DNA from: Taeniopygia guttata
Lineage: Eukaryota; Chordata; Aves; Passeriformes; Estrildidae
Reading direction: 5' to 3'
Assembly (NCBI RefSeq): GCF_048771995.1
Contig: NC_133063.1
Location: 10,084,001 to 10,148,000 of the forward strand
DNA: 64,000 bases
The number at the start of each line of letters is the position of its first letter. Within the stretch, counting starts at the first letter, position 1. The notes below the pieces were generated by a model, which was not told where the DNA came from, ran no database searches, and saw nothing but the letters and a program-made list of their open reading frames with translations. The position numbers were made by a program, and so were the translations under genes. Positions 12,541-24,362 of this stretch are shown here, one piece after another.

Positions 12541-13842
12541 TTTAAATCAACAACTTAAATCCCCTTAAATGTGCCCCTACCCGAAAGGAAAGCTACAGAC
12601 GGGCAACACAAATCTACAACCAACCAAACGCTTTCTGAACTAAAACTGATTAACTTCAACGTAAGCCTTTTCCCCCCTCAGTGTAACTTAATCCTTCACA
12701 GACCTCTTTCGCACCTCCCTTTCACTCCAAGGAAAAAAAAACGGGATCCACACACACTTTCTCCACCCGGGCAGATTTCCACACTCACACTTTTGGTATC
12801 GACTTCCTAGGTCCCCCCTAAGACAGCCCGACACCAGGGTCTATCCTAATGATTCGATCCCCTAACTGTACCCCCGTGCCTTGCCTCTACCCTAGAGACT
12901 CCTGAGCACACTTTTCGACACCAGCCAGGGTACACGGTATTAGAAGCCTCTCTGCCGGCACCAGGACCTCCCCTAGTCTAGCCTCCCACCAGGCCGGACA
13001 CCTTTAGTCCGCTGCCCCGGGCTAAACTGCCCTGTTCTAATACCGTTCCTTCCTAAATTTTTTGAACGGAGGTAGGAAGGGTCCAGGAGACTCCGTAGGG
13101 TTACCCAGGGGTATCCTTTCCCAAAAAAATGAGATCAACCCAGGCGGGGCCCAACCCCTTTGCCGTCCACCGGTCCGGCTTGGCTACCCCTCCCCAGCGG
13201 AATAGCCTAGGCGAAAGGGATGTGTGCGGAATGTGTGGTGCCTGGCCTTGCCCTTCCGACTCCCCACCCCAGTGCTCTCGGCTGTGGGTTTACGGTCCCC
13301 TCCCTGAGACCGCGGCAGCACACCACCTAACAGCACGTCTGTCCTGGCCCTGGGAAGTGACGGCCCTCGTGAGCGCTCGGTGCCAGCAGTGCCTGGGGGC
13401 ACCCAGTGAATGCATGGGACTCACACACTGTCTGGGTATTCCCCACGCCCGGACCTACCCAGACCGCTAGGGAGACCTTGCCCTGCTGCATGCCACTCAC
13501 ACCTGGCTATCCCCTGCGCGCCCGGGGGGGGCCCTTATTAACCCCAGGAGACGCCTCTTTCTCACCAGTCTCTTTCGCTTCCCCCCTTTCCCCTTTCCCG
13601 GCCGGCCCCCTCTCGGGAGTCCGAAACCACGGTACTACGCCTCGAGAGTCCGGGCTGCCGGCCCTCATCTCACTCACACACCACTCGCACGCCTCCTTCG
13701 CCCGCCACCGGGATTCTCATCCTCCGGCGCTCCTCTGCGTCGTCGTGCCCAGGCTGGTCCTCTCCTCCGTCCGGATAGCCAGCGATCCTGGAGGTCCAGG
13801 GTGAGCGGCCGTCCCAGTCCTGGAGTCCTCTTCAGGTGTGGC
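12541..13842 (-). other. ERV-C leader region, about 1.3 kb, GC-rich
   Basis: Unusually long untranslated stretch between the primer site and the gag ATG. The short open frames in it have no recognisable content. It would contain the packaging signal and splice donor, but I cannot place these. Confidence 0.55.
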
Positions 13843-13860
13843 TTCCTGGCCAATGCACCA
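13843..13860 (-). other. ERV-C primer binding site, tRNA-Gly type
   Basis: TGGTGCATTGGCCAGGAA on the minus strand matches the 3' end of a tRNA-Gly with one mismatch (a CpG position changed to CpA). It lies directly inside the 5' LTR. Confidence 0.75.
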
Positions 13861-13863
13861 AGT

Positions 13864-14474
13864 AGTTAAGAAAGGGCAAGGAGACCAGCTCCTTTTTAAC
13901 GCCTTTCTTAAAGTGACCAGCTCCGGGTAGGTGCTCAGGGGATCGCACACACCGCCGCTGCTCCCTTCGGCGAGGCAGAGGAGGAGGTAATCAGTTTTTC
14001 TGTGCAGCAGAACTGGGGCTTCCGTCCTCGCGGGCGTGCCTGGGAAGACGCTTTTGGGGCTCGTCGGCTAGCGTTTTTGCTCTCAGTTGGTTCCATTTAG
14101 GATAGGACGATGCTCCGGAGTTGATTCTGCAGCACTGGTAAGGTAGGAGGACTTCTCCCCGATGGCTAAAGTCCGTTTGTTGTTCAGGTCTTAAGTTGGC
14201 TTGTTTCCTTTAGGGGTTTGTTTCTGAGTTTCTGGTCACAGTCCTTGATCTGCATATTCTTGGGGGTACTCCGGTCACCATTTTGGGGAGCAGTGGAGGT
14301 GTTACCCGGTGGTCGCAACATGGATGACAAATACAGAAAAGGGGGCACAACATAGGGAGAGATAAGGGAAACATCAACGGGGATTTAACACGTAATAACA
14401 GTCTTAATTAACACTTTTAACTTTAAATTCTTTTACCTTGTTATAACACTTAACTAATGAACTTGTTCATAAAA
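13864..14474 (-). repeat. ERV-C 5' LTR
   Basis: About 611 bp, homologous to 4,585-5,196. On the minus strand it begins near TTATGAACAAG and ends CTTAAC just before the primer site. Its terminal dinucleotide is altered (TTTT instead of TGTT), so the outer edge is approximate. Confidence 0.85.
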
Positions 14475-15220
14475 GGTACTGATAATACAACAGGAAAGCA
14501 GGAGCAGGGCTGTCACAAAGTGGGTTAGGGTAGAATCTGGGGAGGCAGGGGAGGCATAGCCAGTGCCCTCCTGGCAAGGGCACGGAAAAGAAGGGCAGAT
14601 GGCAGATGGCTGGTGGTTGGCCTGTGCTCTTGAGCAGGTTCCATCTCCAGTCCTGTCCTCCTCAAGATAGTGGGTACAGGGACGTGGCAGATGAATACGA
14701 AAACTGGAAAAGGAAGTCTGTTAAATATTGTGCAACTAAAATTTAAATGTAAATGATCATCAAATATACTGTCAATTGCCACAAAACATCGCACAATAAA
14801 TGATTTTGAATCATCACTATATGATGACTACATATCTATATATATAGATATCTATACTATATCTATATATTATATACTAATAATGTATCAAATGTATATT
14901 GAAACAAAAACCCGGAGGCCATGGGAAAGGTTAAAGTCTAGGGGACAAGATAAGGGAAAGGTTAAAATCTAAAGGACATTCTTCCAGGGCATAGCCCCAA
15001 GAAGTCCTCCAGCAGGCCCACAGGCCTCCACAGTGGCTCACGCAGATCCAAACTGCACAAGTCTTCACTCCCACATGTTGGCCTTAGTTCCCGTGGCAGA
15101 ACTTGCCTTCCCACTGGACGCTCACCTGTGCCCGAGCCTGTGGAGAAGCCCGGCTCCCTCCCCCTCTGCCCACAGCAGCACAGACACTCCCAACCTTTCC
15201 CAAGAGCTGCAACACAACCA
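14475..15220. repeat. Repeat X, copy 2
   Basis: Same content as 3,828-4,584, starting at the AATACAACAGGAAAGCAGG block. It continues through the point where copy 1 is cut and into the 3' flank of K1 (15,220-15,440), a flank also present at 27,590-27,795. Confidence 0.75.
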
Positions 15221-15506
15221 CAGCCACAGCAGCATGCCCTGCACTGCCACCACTGCTCTGCCTCATTTTGCCCCACTCTGCTCCTCTAGTCACTGCTGCC
15301 AGCCTGTCTCTCCACTAGAGGTTTTGGCCTGGAGGCACCAAGGTCAGAAGACCTTTGCCCACTTCCAGACAGTGCCACAAACCCCATATATGGCTTTTCC
15401 CACATTTAAGAAACACCTGACCATTCAGAAGCAAATTTAGAGCTTATGCACAGCGTGAGAACAAAGGGAGGCTTCCAGCACAGTGAAGGTTTTCTGTATT
15501 ATCGTA

Positions 15507-15512
15507 TTTATT
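15507..15512 (-). promoter_or_regulatory. AATAAA poly(A) signal of K1
   Basis: AATAAA on the minus strand lies 88 nt downstream of the K1 stop codon. It gives a short 3' UTR and supports the assigned gene end. A corresponding AATAAA is found at the 3' end of the broken kinase unit (30,993-30,998). Confidence 0.55.
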
Positions 15513-15599
15513 TACACTATCAGTCTAAACAAACTAGAAACTACGAGCTATCAACTAGAAACTAGAAACTACAAAAAACACCAATGGCCTCCTGCAGGG

Positions 15600-18500
15600 C
15601 TAGTATCTCCTGTCGGCCATAAACTGCTGCGTTGCCATGATCAGAGGCGTCAGGCTGGAGGTCGGCTTGGCTGAGGTTACAAACGGATGCTGCCCAAAGA
15701 GAAAAAGAAGACATTAATTTCTACTGACCTCACAGGCTGAAACTGGCTTTCTCTGGCAAGCAGAAAGATACACAAAGGACGGCATTCTGTGCACCTCTGT
15801 CTCCACATCCAGGACCATGCTACATGAGCCAAACATGGCTCCCAATCCCACAAATCCATTAACCCAGATGGCTTCAGCTGAGGGAGATTTGGTCTAGGCG
15901 ACCTGGAAAGGCTCCTTCCAACCCATGCCAGGCCAGGATTCTCCTCTGTTTTCCTTTGAAAAGCCCCCAGACTGGAGATTCTCAGGAGCAGGGCCCATCT
16001 GCCGCCTTGGACTTGAGCAGACGAGGAGCCCCTGGCAGCGGGCGGCCGGCGCACCCGGCAGCCGCTTTGCCTTTTACCTGCAGAAGATCCTGGGCAGACC
16101 AGCGCCTGTCCTCGTCTGTCTCCAGGCAGCAGCACAGAAAGTCTCGCAGCCAAGCCGACTGTTGCCTGGGCTTCTGCAGCTTCGGGGTGCCCCTGGTGCT
16201 TATCAGCTGCTGAACCTGGAGAAGAAGGAAATGCCACGCTCCACCTGTCTCCTTCACACCCCAAACTGCTCACACAGACCCCACTGGACAAGCTCCACTC
16301 CCCAGTGGCTCTTTACTCCCTGCCAGAGGGAGGGAGATACCTTTCCTACCCCTACTAAAAGAACCCAAAGCCAGAGGCAGCCGGAGCCAGTCCAACATGC
16401 AAAGGCTCTTGCCTTGACCCCTGATTTCATTGGCTGATGGAATTAGGAGCAACTCCATCAGCAGCAGCACACTTTGCTTCTCTCAGCACTGACACCAGCT
16501 CTACAGGCAAGGTGGAAGACAGACTTTAATCTAACTTTACTATTTCCAAGGATTCCTCCCATAAATTGCAGCTCACTGCTCCCTTAGGTAAAGCTGCTCA
16601 CTGCTCTCTTAGACAAAGCTTCCATCAAGGAAAAAGCATTGTGATTTTCTTGTGCTATTCATGATGAAATGCCAAGGGGATAATCTGGGCAAGAAGCATA
16701 AGAGACTATGCAACCTGGCACCTATCATTGTCAGGTGTTAGCAAGCGTCCCAGGCAGCAGAATGGGAGTAGATTTAGTCAGAGTGACAGGAGCATCTGAG
16801 GGTAGTTGCAGCGTACCGTGCGAGAGGTGTTCATCAGGTAAGGAGGTGCTCCTTCCACCATCTCGATCCCCACAATGCCAAAGGACCAGATGTCCACTTT
16901 GGGGCCGTAGGGCTCCCTTGTGAAAATTTCTGGCGCCATCCAGTGAGTAGTCCCAACAGCTGATCTCCGTTTGCTCTGCTCAGTGGTGAGCTGAGCAGCA
17001 AGGCCAAAATCAGCTGAGGAGAAAAAACACTCAGATCAAACCAGCGTGAAAAAGGAAAGCAAAGAAAAGCATTCCCCACTGAATCAATGTCTAAGAAGGC
17101 AGTGTGGAATCCAGCTGTACCAGGGGCATGCTGCCATTCCTCGGGCCTGCAGCTGAGGAAATACGCAATTGGCCACTTTGCAAAAGCCCCCGACTTCAGG
17201 CAGTGGCTTTTAGTCCCCTGAAGCTATTAGACTGCTGCTGCCTTGCTGGGGAAGGGACACACACAAGGCAAAGGCACTCCTGACCCCTTCTGCCCAGCTA
17301 CAGCTCCCTGCACCTTGTGGCTGTGCTCTGCGCTCGCAGCAGGGCAGCCTGCACTGCCACAGGCACCAGGGAAGCGGCAGCACCCAAAGGCAGCCCCACA
17401 CCGCAGCCCACCACGGCTGAGCCTGGCCAGCAACACCCACCCAACTTGACAGAGCCGTCCAAGCCCAGGAGAATGTTGTGGCTTTTGATGTCTCGGTGGA
17501 TCACTTGCTTGCAGTGAAGGAAATCCAGGCCTTGCAGGCACTGAGAGAGGAAAAAGAAACACGAGCCTGAGTGGATTGCGTCCCACAAGCAGGGCAGTGG
17601 CACACCTGCAAGACTGACTTCCTGGGGGATGCGGAGCCACGGCAGGCCAGGCTGCTGGCAAAGGCAGCAGAGATGGCTGCTCCAACACGAGGACAGCAGA
17701 GCTTTTCTAAGGGCGTGGCTGTTTGCTTTTGAAAGGGAAAGGGCAATTGTTGCTCTGGCCAGTGCCCTGCAAACACAGACTCAAGGTGCACTGCTGCAGT
17801 GCCTGTACTTTCTGCAGCCAGACAACAGTGTCTGCTTTCACAAACACCACTTGGGGTGCAAGGTTCTCCTTTGAGGCTGAGCTCTGTGAGATTCCTGTGA
17901 GGATCTCTTTGTCTTTGCCACTTGCTCAACATGGTGCCACCAGCCACTTTGCTCTTGTGGGGAAGGAATGCAGCACACACAGGCTCCAGGCAAGGCTTTA
18001 GAGAGGCAAACACAAACACACTAGAAGAAGGGCAGGCACATTGGCAGGCACTTCATCTGCTCTTGCTACTGCCAGGCATAAGAGAAAGGCAGAAATGAAG
18101 CTTGGAAGGGGAAATCTCTCCTTATCACCCATTTGGAAGGGCCGTCCCGACCAAGCCATGGGAAGCACAAGCGCCATCCCTTACCTCCCGAGAGACAGCT
18201 GCTATCTCTCCTTCTGCCATATGAGTCTCCCTAATGACATCGTGTAAAGAACCTCCGTCCATGTATTCCATCACCAGCCAGAGTTCCTCGTCCACCAGGT
18301 AGCTGAAAGGAGGAAACAACAGCCTGGAGATGAAGGTGTGCACTTACATGACCTGATGGATTCTTGCTCCTGTGTCTCTCTCAGAGGAAGACAGGAGGAA
18401 TAGTCATTCACAATGCTCTACAGGGCTTGAACTCTGTGCAGTCTAAAGGCTGCTTGGTATCCACACCAATGCAACAGGCCAAGGGAAATACAATCTACAG

Positions 18501-19647
18501 CGCTTTGTCATCACTGGAGACCCGTGGGAAAAAATCAAATGCCAAAACAAATGAAACCATGTGGAGAGAGGACAGGAACTTTGAGGCTGTTGGCTCAGTG
18601 AGACAGGGCCAAGGCCGGTCTTTGAAAGCACACTTCAAACTAGTTATGCCAGCAAAGATGAACGCAGCCCCAATGCAATCTCCTCCCAGGACGCTGTAGA
18701 TCAGCCCAGAAGCAGGAATTAACAGCTCCATCCTCTGCCAGCCACCAAAGGAGTGGTTGAACTTCTGGCTTGCAGGATGTGAATGACCTTTCATGGCAGA
18801 ACAGCAGAACCACTCACCTGTCTACAAAGGTCACAAGATTGGCATTCTTATTGCGACGCATGATCTGGATTTCATTCAGGCACACCTCGCTGTTGCTCTC
18901 TTCCAGGAGACTAATTTTCTTTATGGCCACCTAAAACAACATGGAAAACATGAACCAAAGTTGGTGGCATAGAACCACCAGGGGAACACAGAGACAGTGA
19001 TGATGGGGTGACAGAGCTGGGCTGGGCCAAGCTGCCTTGTGGCTGGACATCAGACCGCTTGCTTGGGCACCTCCCAGGACAAAGAGCCAGATAGACTTTG
19101 CCTTGGAAACATGGCAGAAACATGGTCTATGCTGTTCACCTCAAAGCTCTAACAACACTCACCATTCCCACAGACTTCCCCCATGGCTTTACTTGATCAT
19201 CCCCATTTTCATTCACACTCCTCTTGCAAGCAGAAAGTCAATTTCTGCCAGAAAACATGGAGCAAAACTGCTGGACAACCTCTAGGGGCTTGATCATTCC
19301 ACTGGCATTCTCCGTTTCACAGCAACAAAGCAAACTCTTCCAGACATGGCAGATCAAATGCTGTCCTAAAACAGTTCTGCAGAAGCTGTGGCGCTGCTTG
19401 ACGCTTACCTCTTCTCCTGTGGCAGTCTCCACTGCCATGCACACCGTGCCAAAACCCCTAGAAACAAAACAGCCACAGAGAAAGAAGAAGTCCTTTAGTC
19501 CCTGCAAGTGCAGGACTCCGCAGTACAAGAGGAAAAAAGTCCAGGGACAAACAGTAAATGGAAGGAACTGTGGCTGCACTCACCCTCTGCCAATTGTTTC
19601 CAGTTCTGTGTATTTAGCCTCAGGATCTCCCTCGCTCACCAGCATCT
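15600..19647 (-). CDS. Kinase-domain exons of K1
   Basis: Eight exons carry the whole catalytic domain: [11 protein letters not shown] (19,647-19,584), the Gly loop end (19,457-19,409), VAIKK and helix C (18,930-18,818), the hinge region with MEYMDGGSL (18,302-18,185), [13 protein letters not shown] (17,540-17,441), DFG to MAPE and the F helix with VDIWSFG (17,013-16,817), the C-lobe (16,215-16,078) and a short last exon beginning HPFVTSAKP (15,689-15,600). Seven of the eight exon lengths equal or nearly equal those of the K2 kinase block, so the intron pattern is ancestral rather than retrocopied. All catalytic positions are kept. Confidence 0.85.
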
Positions 19648-22042
19648 CTGTAAAAATCCCAAGGAAAGATGCTCCCTTCAAAAGAGATCCCACCGTGCAG
19701 CAGATCAGAAAGGCAGCCCCACTCTCTGGGACACTGCGCCCTTTTAACTCACTCCCTCAGGAAACAACAACACCACCACACCGCCACCACCTAAAAAACA
19801 ACAGCAGCAGGACAAGCAGCCCTGCAGCACAGATGGCCTGTCCAAAACTAGAAGTCTAAACTAAAATCTAAGAACAACAAGAAACAGTCAGAGGAGACAG
19901 GGATCAGAAAAGTGTAAGCAAGAGAAGTGATTGTTGCCTACAGACATTAAGGCAGGCAGCAGGACAAACACAACCTTTCTGTTCGGGCAATGAACACTCT
20001 GGGACATTCAACAAAAGATTTAATCCTTGCAAACATGCAAGGCATCTTGGGTTTGGGAATCCATTTTTATCAACAGCTGCCCTTTCCAGAACAGGAAGAA
20101 TATTGCAAAGTGCCTCCAGCAGAGCTAAGAACTCCAGCTTGAAGCAGGACTTTGCCTAAACAAGGCCCTTCTGCCGCTCAAGAGCAGCAGCTGATGTTCT
20201 ACCCTACTGTGATGGGCCTTAGGAATGAGGTCCCTCAGCTTTTAGGACAGGCTGAGCTCTGAAGATGACCATGGCCGTGCCCCACAGGAGCTGGGCCCCA
20301 CAGGAGCTCCTGGAGGCCTCCTCATTTGCTCGGTCACAGCCTCCTGCTCAGCCAGAAACAATCTCTGCTCTGCCTTTTGCCTAGAGGGAAGCTCAGGCAA
20401 GGCCAAACCAGGCCCAGCTGCCCTCCGAGGCAGGAGCAGCAGCCCAGCGATCCCTCCCCACCTCAGAGCACAGCAACAGCTCCTGTGGGGAGGCCTCAGG
20501 AGCTGGCACTCAGCTGAGGAGGAACAGGAGCTGGGACAGCTCTTGCTGACACACGCACACACACACCAGGCACTGCTGCGGCACACAAGGGTCACAAAGG
20601 ACGTACTCAGCATGGCCAGGCACTTATCCTCTGTCCTCTCTCCCAGCAGCTCCATGCTGCCAGAGGAACTAGTCGTGCTCCAGGTGCACGAGCTGCTCCT
20701 GCTTGAGTTTCCAGCTTGGGCACTGGAGGCTTCTTCAGCTGCAGCTCGTGCAGGTGCCACGACAGAGGAGCTGGAGCTCTGGGACAAGAAATTAATTTGG
20801 GTCACAAATGTGCCTGGTAGAGATGCCCCTCCGATCTCATTTCAAATGCAAGCCCTGAGGAAGATGCTGCTGGCCACATCCAGGGCTCTTCACCTCTCAG
20901 CTTTTGCAGCCCACTTCTCCAGCTCAAGGCCCCGAACCCAAACCCTGCTTTTACATGAGGGACAGAATGTCACCAAAGACACTGCTAACCCAAACAGGCA
21001 CTTACTGATGCTGGCTGCTCAGGCAATGGGCTGACAGCAGGTACAGGTTCATTGGCACCTTCCTCCTCTTCAGCCTGTTCCTCGGGTGCAGAGGCAGCCG
21101 GAGCAGGTGCTGGCGCTGCCCTTGTGCTCTGTGCACAGACAGCAGCAGGAGGGTCAGGAAAGAACCTGTCATTCAGAGCCTTACGTCTCTTCAGCTACAG
21201 GCCCCACTGCATCTCAGCTGTTCCTTTAGCTGCTGACTTTGGCTGTTCTGTGGGGAGGGCCAGGTCCCTCCTGGGGACAGTATCTCCTCATATCCTGCAA
21301 GGCTGTGAACTGTACCTTTGCACTGCTCTCTTCACTGGGGACAAGGAGCCTGCACAGCCCCTGGGCACAGAGGGCCTCTCTTGTACCCCAGGAGCATCCA
21401 AAGACATCCTATTGCTACCCCTTGTCTCTTGCTGAGACAAATTCCAAGACCCTGTCAGAACAGTAGGGAAGTGATGCCTAAACGTCCAAGTTCCACACCC
21501 CTTCTCCCGGCCTCACAGGCTGGGGGAAGTGCTCTGGGAGAGCTGGAAAGATTCCAGTCCTCAGCATCTTCAGCCAGGCAGGGCAGGTGCTGTCTGCTCA
21601 GAAACTTGCAGCTCTGCTTTGCTCCAGCCACAGGACTAGACAGAGCTGCCACTTACTGATGCTGGATGCTCAGGCCCTGCAGTGGCAGCAGGTGCACTTT
21701 GGTGGGAATCTTCCTCCCCTTTGGTCTCTTCTTCAGGAAGACATGCATCCAGAGGAGGCTCAGAGGTCTGTTTTGGGCTCTGCAGATAGACAGCAGTCTC
21801 AGGAACAGGGAACCTCTCTATTCAGCTCTGGAGCCAGATGCACTAAGGAGAAATCATCTGCAGAGAAATGGCATTCTAATTGTTCAAACTCAAGGAAAAT
21901 GGGACAGTTAGATGGGACTGCACTCTCTTGTACAGGAGAACTTCCATCATGGCTTCAAGGACCAAGCAACCCCACTTTCAGCTGCTTAAAAGCTCTGAAA
22001 AGGAACTGGAGAAACAGCCTGGGATCCAACTCCTCCTGCAGA

Positions 22043-22102
<60 letters not shown>

Positions 22103-23262
22103 AAAGAGCCTGGACTGTTCTTTCATTCATCCAACCAGGCTGGCACTGGACTGCACCAAGCCCAACTCACAGCTTGCTCCACAATTGTCAAATGCTACCA
22201 ACGTCAAAGGTTCCTTTCCCACTCACCCAAGGAGCGGATTCTCTCCAGGCACGGGTGATGTGACCTGCAAGACAAAAGGGAAAAAGAAGCAGATGCTGTA
22301 AGGAAACTGCCTGTGCTGGGCAAGCCCACCAAATAGTCAGCAACCAAAGACAGAGCATTCTGCTTTCACTCCATCACTCCAGGAGCAACCCTTGTGTCAC
22401 ACAGCAAGGCAACAGCACAAACTACTGCCTCGTGTCTACCCTTTGTCCTCTTTGGCCTCTCAACCCATAGAAACTCGAGACTGAGAAAGTCCCAGTGGTT
22501 CTGCAACAGGCATTCCAGCTTCTGCCCCACCACACCCAGCAGGAGCTACAGCTCCTCTCTTCCCTGGACTTCAGTTTTCTGAAGGGATTGCATGCAGCAA
22601 TTGCCATGAGCTTACTGAAAACCCTTCCCCAACAAAGCTTCACCCAAGTCCCCTTTAGCCATGGTGGCAGTTCTGTGGTGACACAGCGCAGGAACAGCTC
22701 CTGGGTTCAGGAGCGTACAAGAACTGCTCTGAAATGTCCATCTCAGAGGCCTTTTCCAAGCTGATCCTGTGATTTCATCCGAGAAGGAATGGCTCTTTTA
22801 GCACTCAGGAAGTGTCAAGTTCCACAGGCACATGCTGGGATGAGGGAATGCAGACAAGAAGACTTGAACTGAGGGACTTTCCCTCAGTGCTGGAGAGCAG
22901 TGCACAGCTTTTCCAAGGACTCCTGCCAAGCTCTCCCAGTCCTCCTATCTTGGAAGTTGTCTGGCTTGAGCCAGCAAACTGAGGAGATTCCAGACCCCAT
23001 GGGCACAGGCTATGCCACGGGAGGAGCGGAGCCCCTGCAGGCTACATTACAAATGCTGCCCAGGCCCCTCTGGCTAGAGACACCACTTTCTTAGCTGCAG
23101 CTGCTGACAGCAGCTTTACCCAACTCAAGGCCTCTTGGTGGCATTTTGGTGTCCATATGCCACACTGCACAAAACCGTCCACTTACGTGCCAGCTGGGTG
23201 AAAAAGTACCCAGAATAGGCCACGGAGAAAGCCGTGCAAACTGCAGCACACACTCTCTCCAT
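15600..23262 (-). CDS. PAK-like serine/threonine kinase gene K1, 13 exons, intact 466-codon frame
   Basis: Exons 5'->3': 23262-23187, 22264-22227, 21779-21657, 21128-21006, 20778-20607, 19647-19584, 19457-19409, 18930-18818, 18302-18185, 17540-17441, 17013-16817, 16215-16078, 15689-15600. All have GT/AG borders, phases agree, and the sum is 1,401 nt with one terminal TAG. Residues 1-38 are a short N-terminal module. Two acidic/Ala-Pro-rich exons follow (39-120), then a Ser-rich linker to about 177 and a complete kinase domain. Visible motifs are the Gly loop IGRGGFG, VAIK with Lys219, helix-C Glu235, HRD with Asp309, DFG with Asp327 and APE. The activation segment KRRSAVGTT and substrate-loop wording are those of PAK kinases, but the usual activation-loop Thr is Ser343. 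No CRIB/p21-binding domain is visible, unlike true PAKs. Probably an active cytoplasmic kinase; substrate unknown. Confidence 0.82.
20607..21779 (-). CDS. Acidic and Ser-rich linker exons of K1, including a duplicated 123-nt exon
   Basis: This is the block between the N-terminal module and the kinase domain of K1. Exons 21,779-21,657 and 21,128-21,006 are both exactly 123 nt, both phase 0-0, and both end in the same pattern (PEHPAS and PEQPAS) before gtaagt. They contain [11 protein letters not shown] and [11 protein letters not shown] respectively, so one exon was copied inside the gene. Exon 20,778-20,607 (172 nt) is rich in Ser and Ala and ends in phase 1, as the first kinase exon requires. 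Its counterpart in K2 is 46,421-46,280. The acidic stretch recalls the acidic segment N-terminal to the kinase in PAK proteins, but homology is not clear. Confidence 0.65.
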
Positions 23263-24362
23263 GGCCTGAGCAGCGCTGCCCAAGTCTGCACCAGACAACG
23301 CCTGCGGGGAAAAACCAAAAATCCTGCGAGTCCTGCTGGCAGAGACCTCGGCGATCAGCAGGTTCCGCCTGCAGTCAGCGTGCCACAGAGCTGCTCTGCT
23401 CACTGAGCCCTGCCGGGCCTGGGCACAGCAACTTTGCCTTGGCAACGCTGGGATGCGGCCCCTGACATCACAACAGCAGCCACCCTGGGCTGGTTTGTGA
23501 ACTCACAGAGTGCAGGGAACCAGATCTTCCCTACAGCTCAGGCCAAAAAAAGCCTGCAAAGCTCTCCTCTGCTACAAAGCAAGACAAAAAGCCCTCCTAG
23601 TCCATAAGCTACTGCTCAAGGCATCTAAGAGTAACTCCAAGAACACACTAATCCCATATAGCCCACCCAGAGAAGTTGAGCACTGAGAAGGGAGCGGGAT
23701 GTGAGGAACCACATCAGTGCTCTTTGGCCACTAATGTTTCTGAGCAAAAACCAGAAGGCTTCTTCAAGTTGGACCTTTCTCAGTTCAGGAAAGCAGCAAA
23801 CAAGGAGAAGCACTACTTCAATTGCATTTAGAGGTTTCTCCTAGCTACAGAGACCAGGTCATGGATCTTTCAGCACTGTTTATTCATTTTACATCACAGC
23901 CATGGGTGTGATTTCAGCAGGGAAATGCCATGACCACAAATGCAAGAGGGATCTTTCTTTCTGGCTCCCTCTAGCAGAGAGGCCCTGGGACCAAAGCACC
24001 ACCACCATTTCCCTGCCAGTTCTGTCCTTCCACAGTATTTTTTAGGCCACGGGGTTGAGATGAGTGGCACGGAAGTGACAGCTCTGACACACAACTGAAA
24101 CCATCAAGGCCAGGGTGGCACGTGGGACTGTTTTTCCGCTCCAGCAGAACAGTGCAGCCCAGATTGGTGACACTGATACCAAGTGAGTTCAGCCAAGCCA
24201 AAAGGGAGTCCAGCCAAGCCCAGTGGAGCCCAGCAGGGTGGTAGGAAGAGGCAGTGGAGCGGCAGATCCGATTCCCAGGCGCACGCCCAGCGTGGCAGAC
24301 TGATGGTAGCGGCAGTGCCAAACAGAGCTCTGCAGGGAGAGACACCCATCACCATCGCCCCT
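21176..24362. repeat. Tandem duplication unit, right copy (5' half of K1)
   Basis: Counterpart of 1-3,186, containing exons 1-3 of K1. Its diverged third relative is 57,375-59,520, around the start of K2. That copy keeps the two first exons at identical lengths (76 and 38 nt) although the surrounding introns have drifted. Confidence 0.88.
22045..22101. repeat. (CTG)n microsatellite, 19 pure units
   Basis: Nineteen uninterrupted CTG units lie in the intron between exons 2 and 3 of K1, at the position equivalent to 868-918. It reads CAG on the transcribed strand. It is intronic in the exon model used here. Confidence 0.95.

Larger units (their letters stand above)
4585..14474 (-). mobile_element. 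ERV-C: class I (gamma-type) endogenous retrovirus, full set of genes, all broken
   Basis: Order on the minus strand: LTR (14,474-13,864), tRNA-Gly-type primer site, long leader, gag, pro-pol, env, polypurine tract and LTR (5,196-4,585). Class I affinity is seen in the MG start of gag, a single CCHC zinc knuckle, the gamma-style RT and integrase, and a CWVC motif in Env. The two LTRs differ at many sites. No target duplication exists: the left flank is repeat X at position ...CCACAG, and the right flank is repeat X at an upstream point (...GATAATACAACAGG). Each gene carries stops or frameshifts, so the copy is inert as a whole. Confidence 0.93.

Noticed and set aside
13129-13804. Overlapping GC-rich open frames in the ERV-C leader
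   Set aside because: They lie between primer site and gag, show no family features, and follow from base composition.
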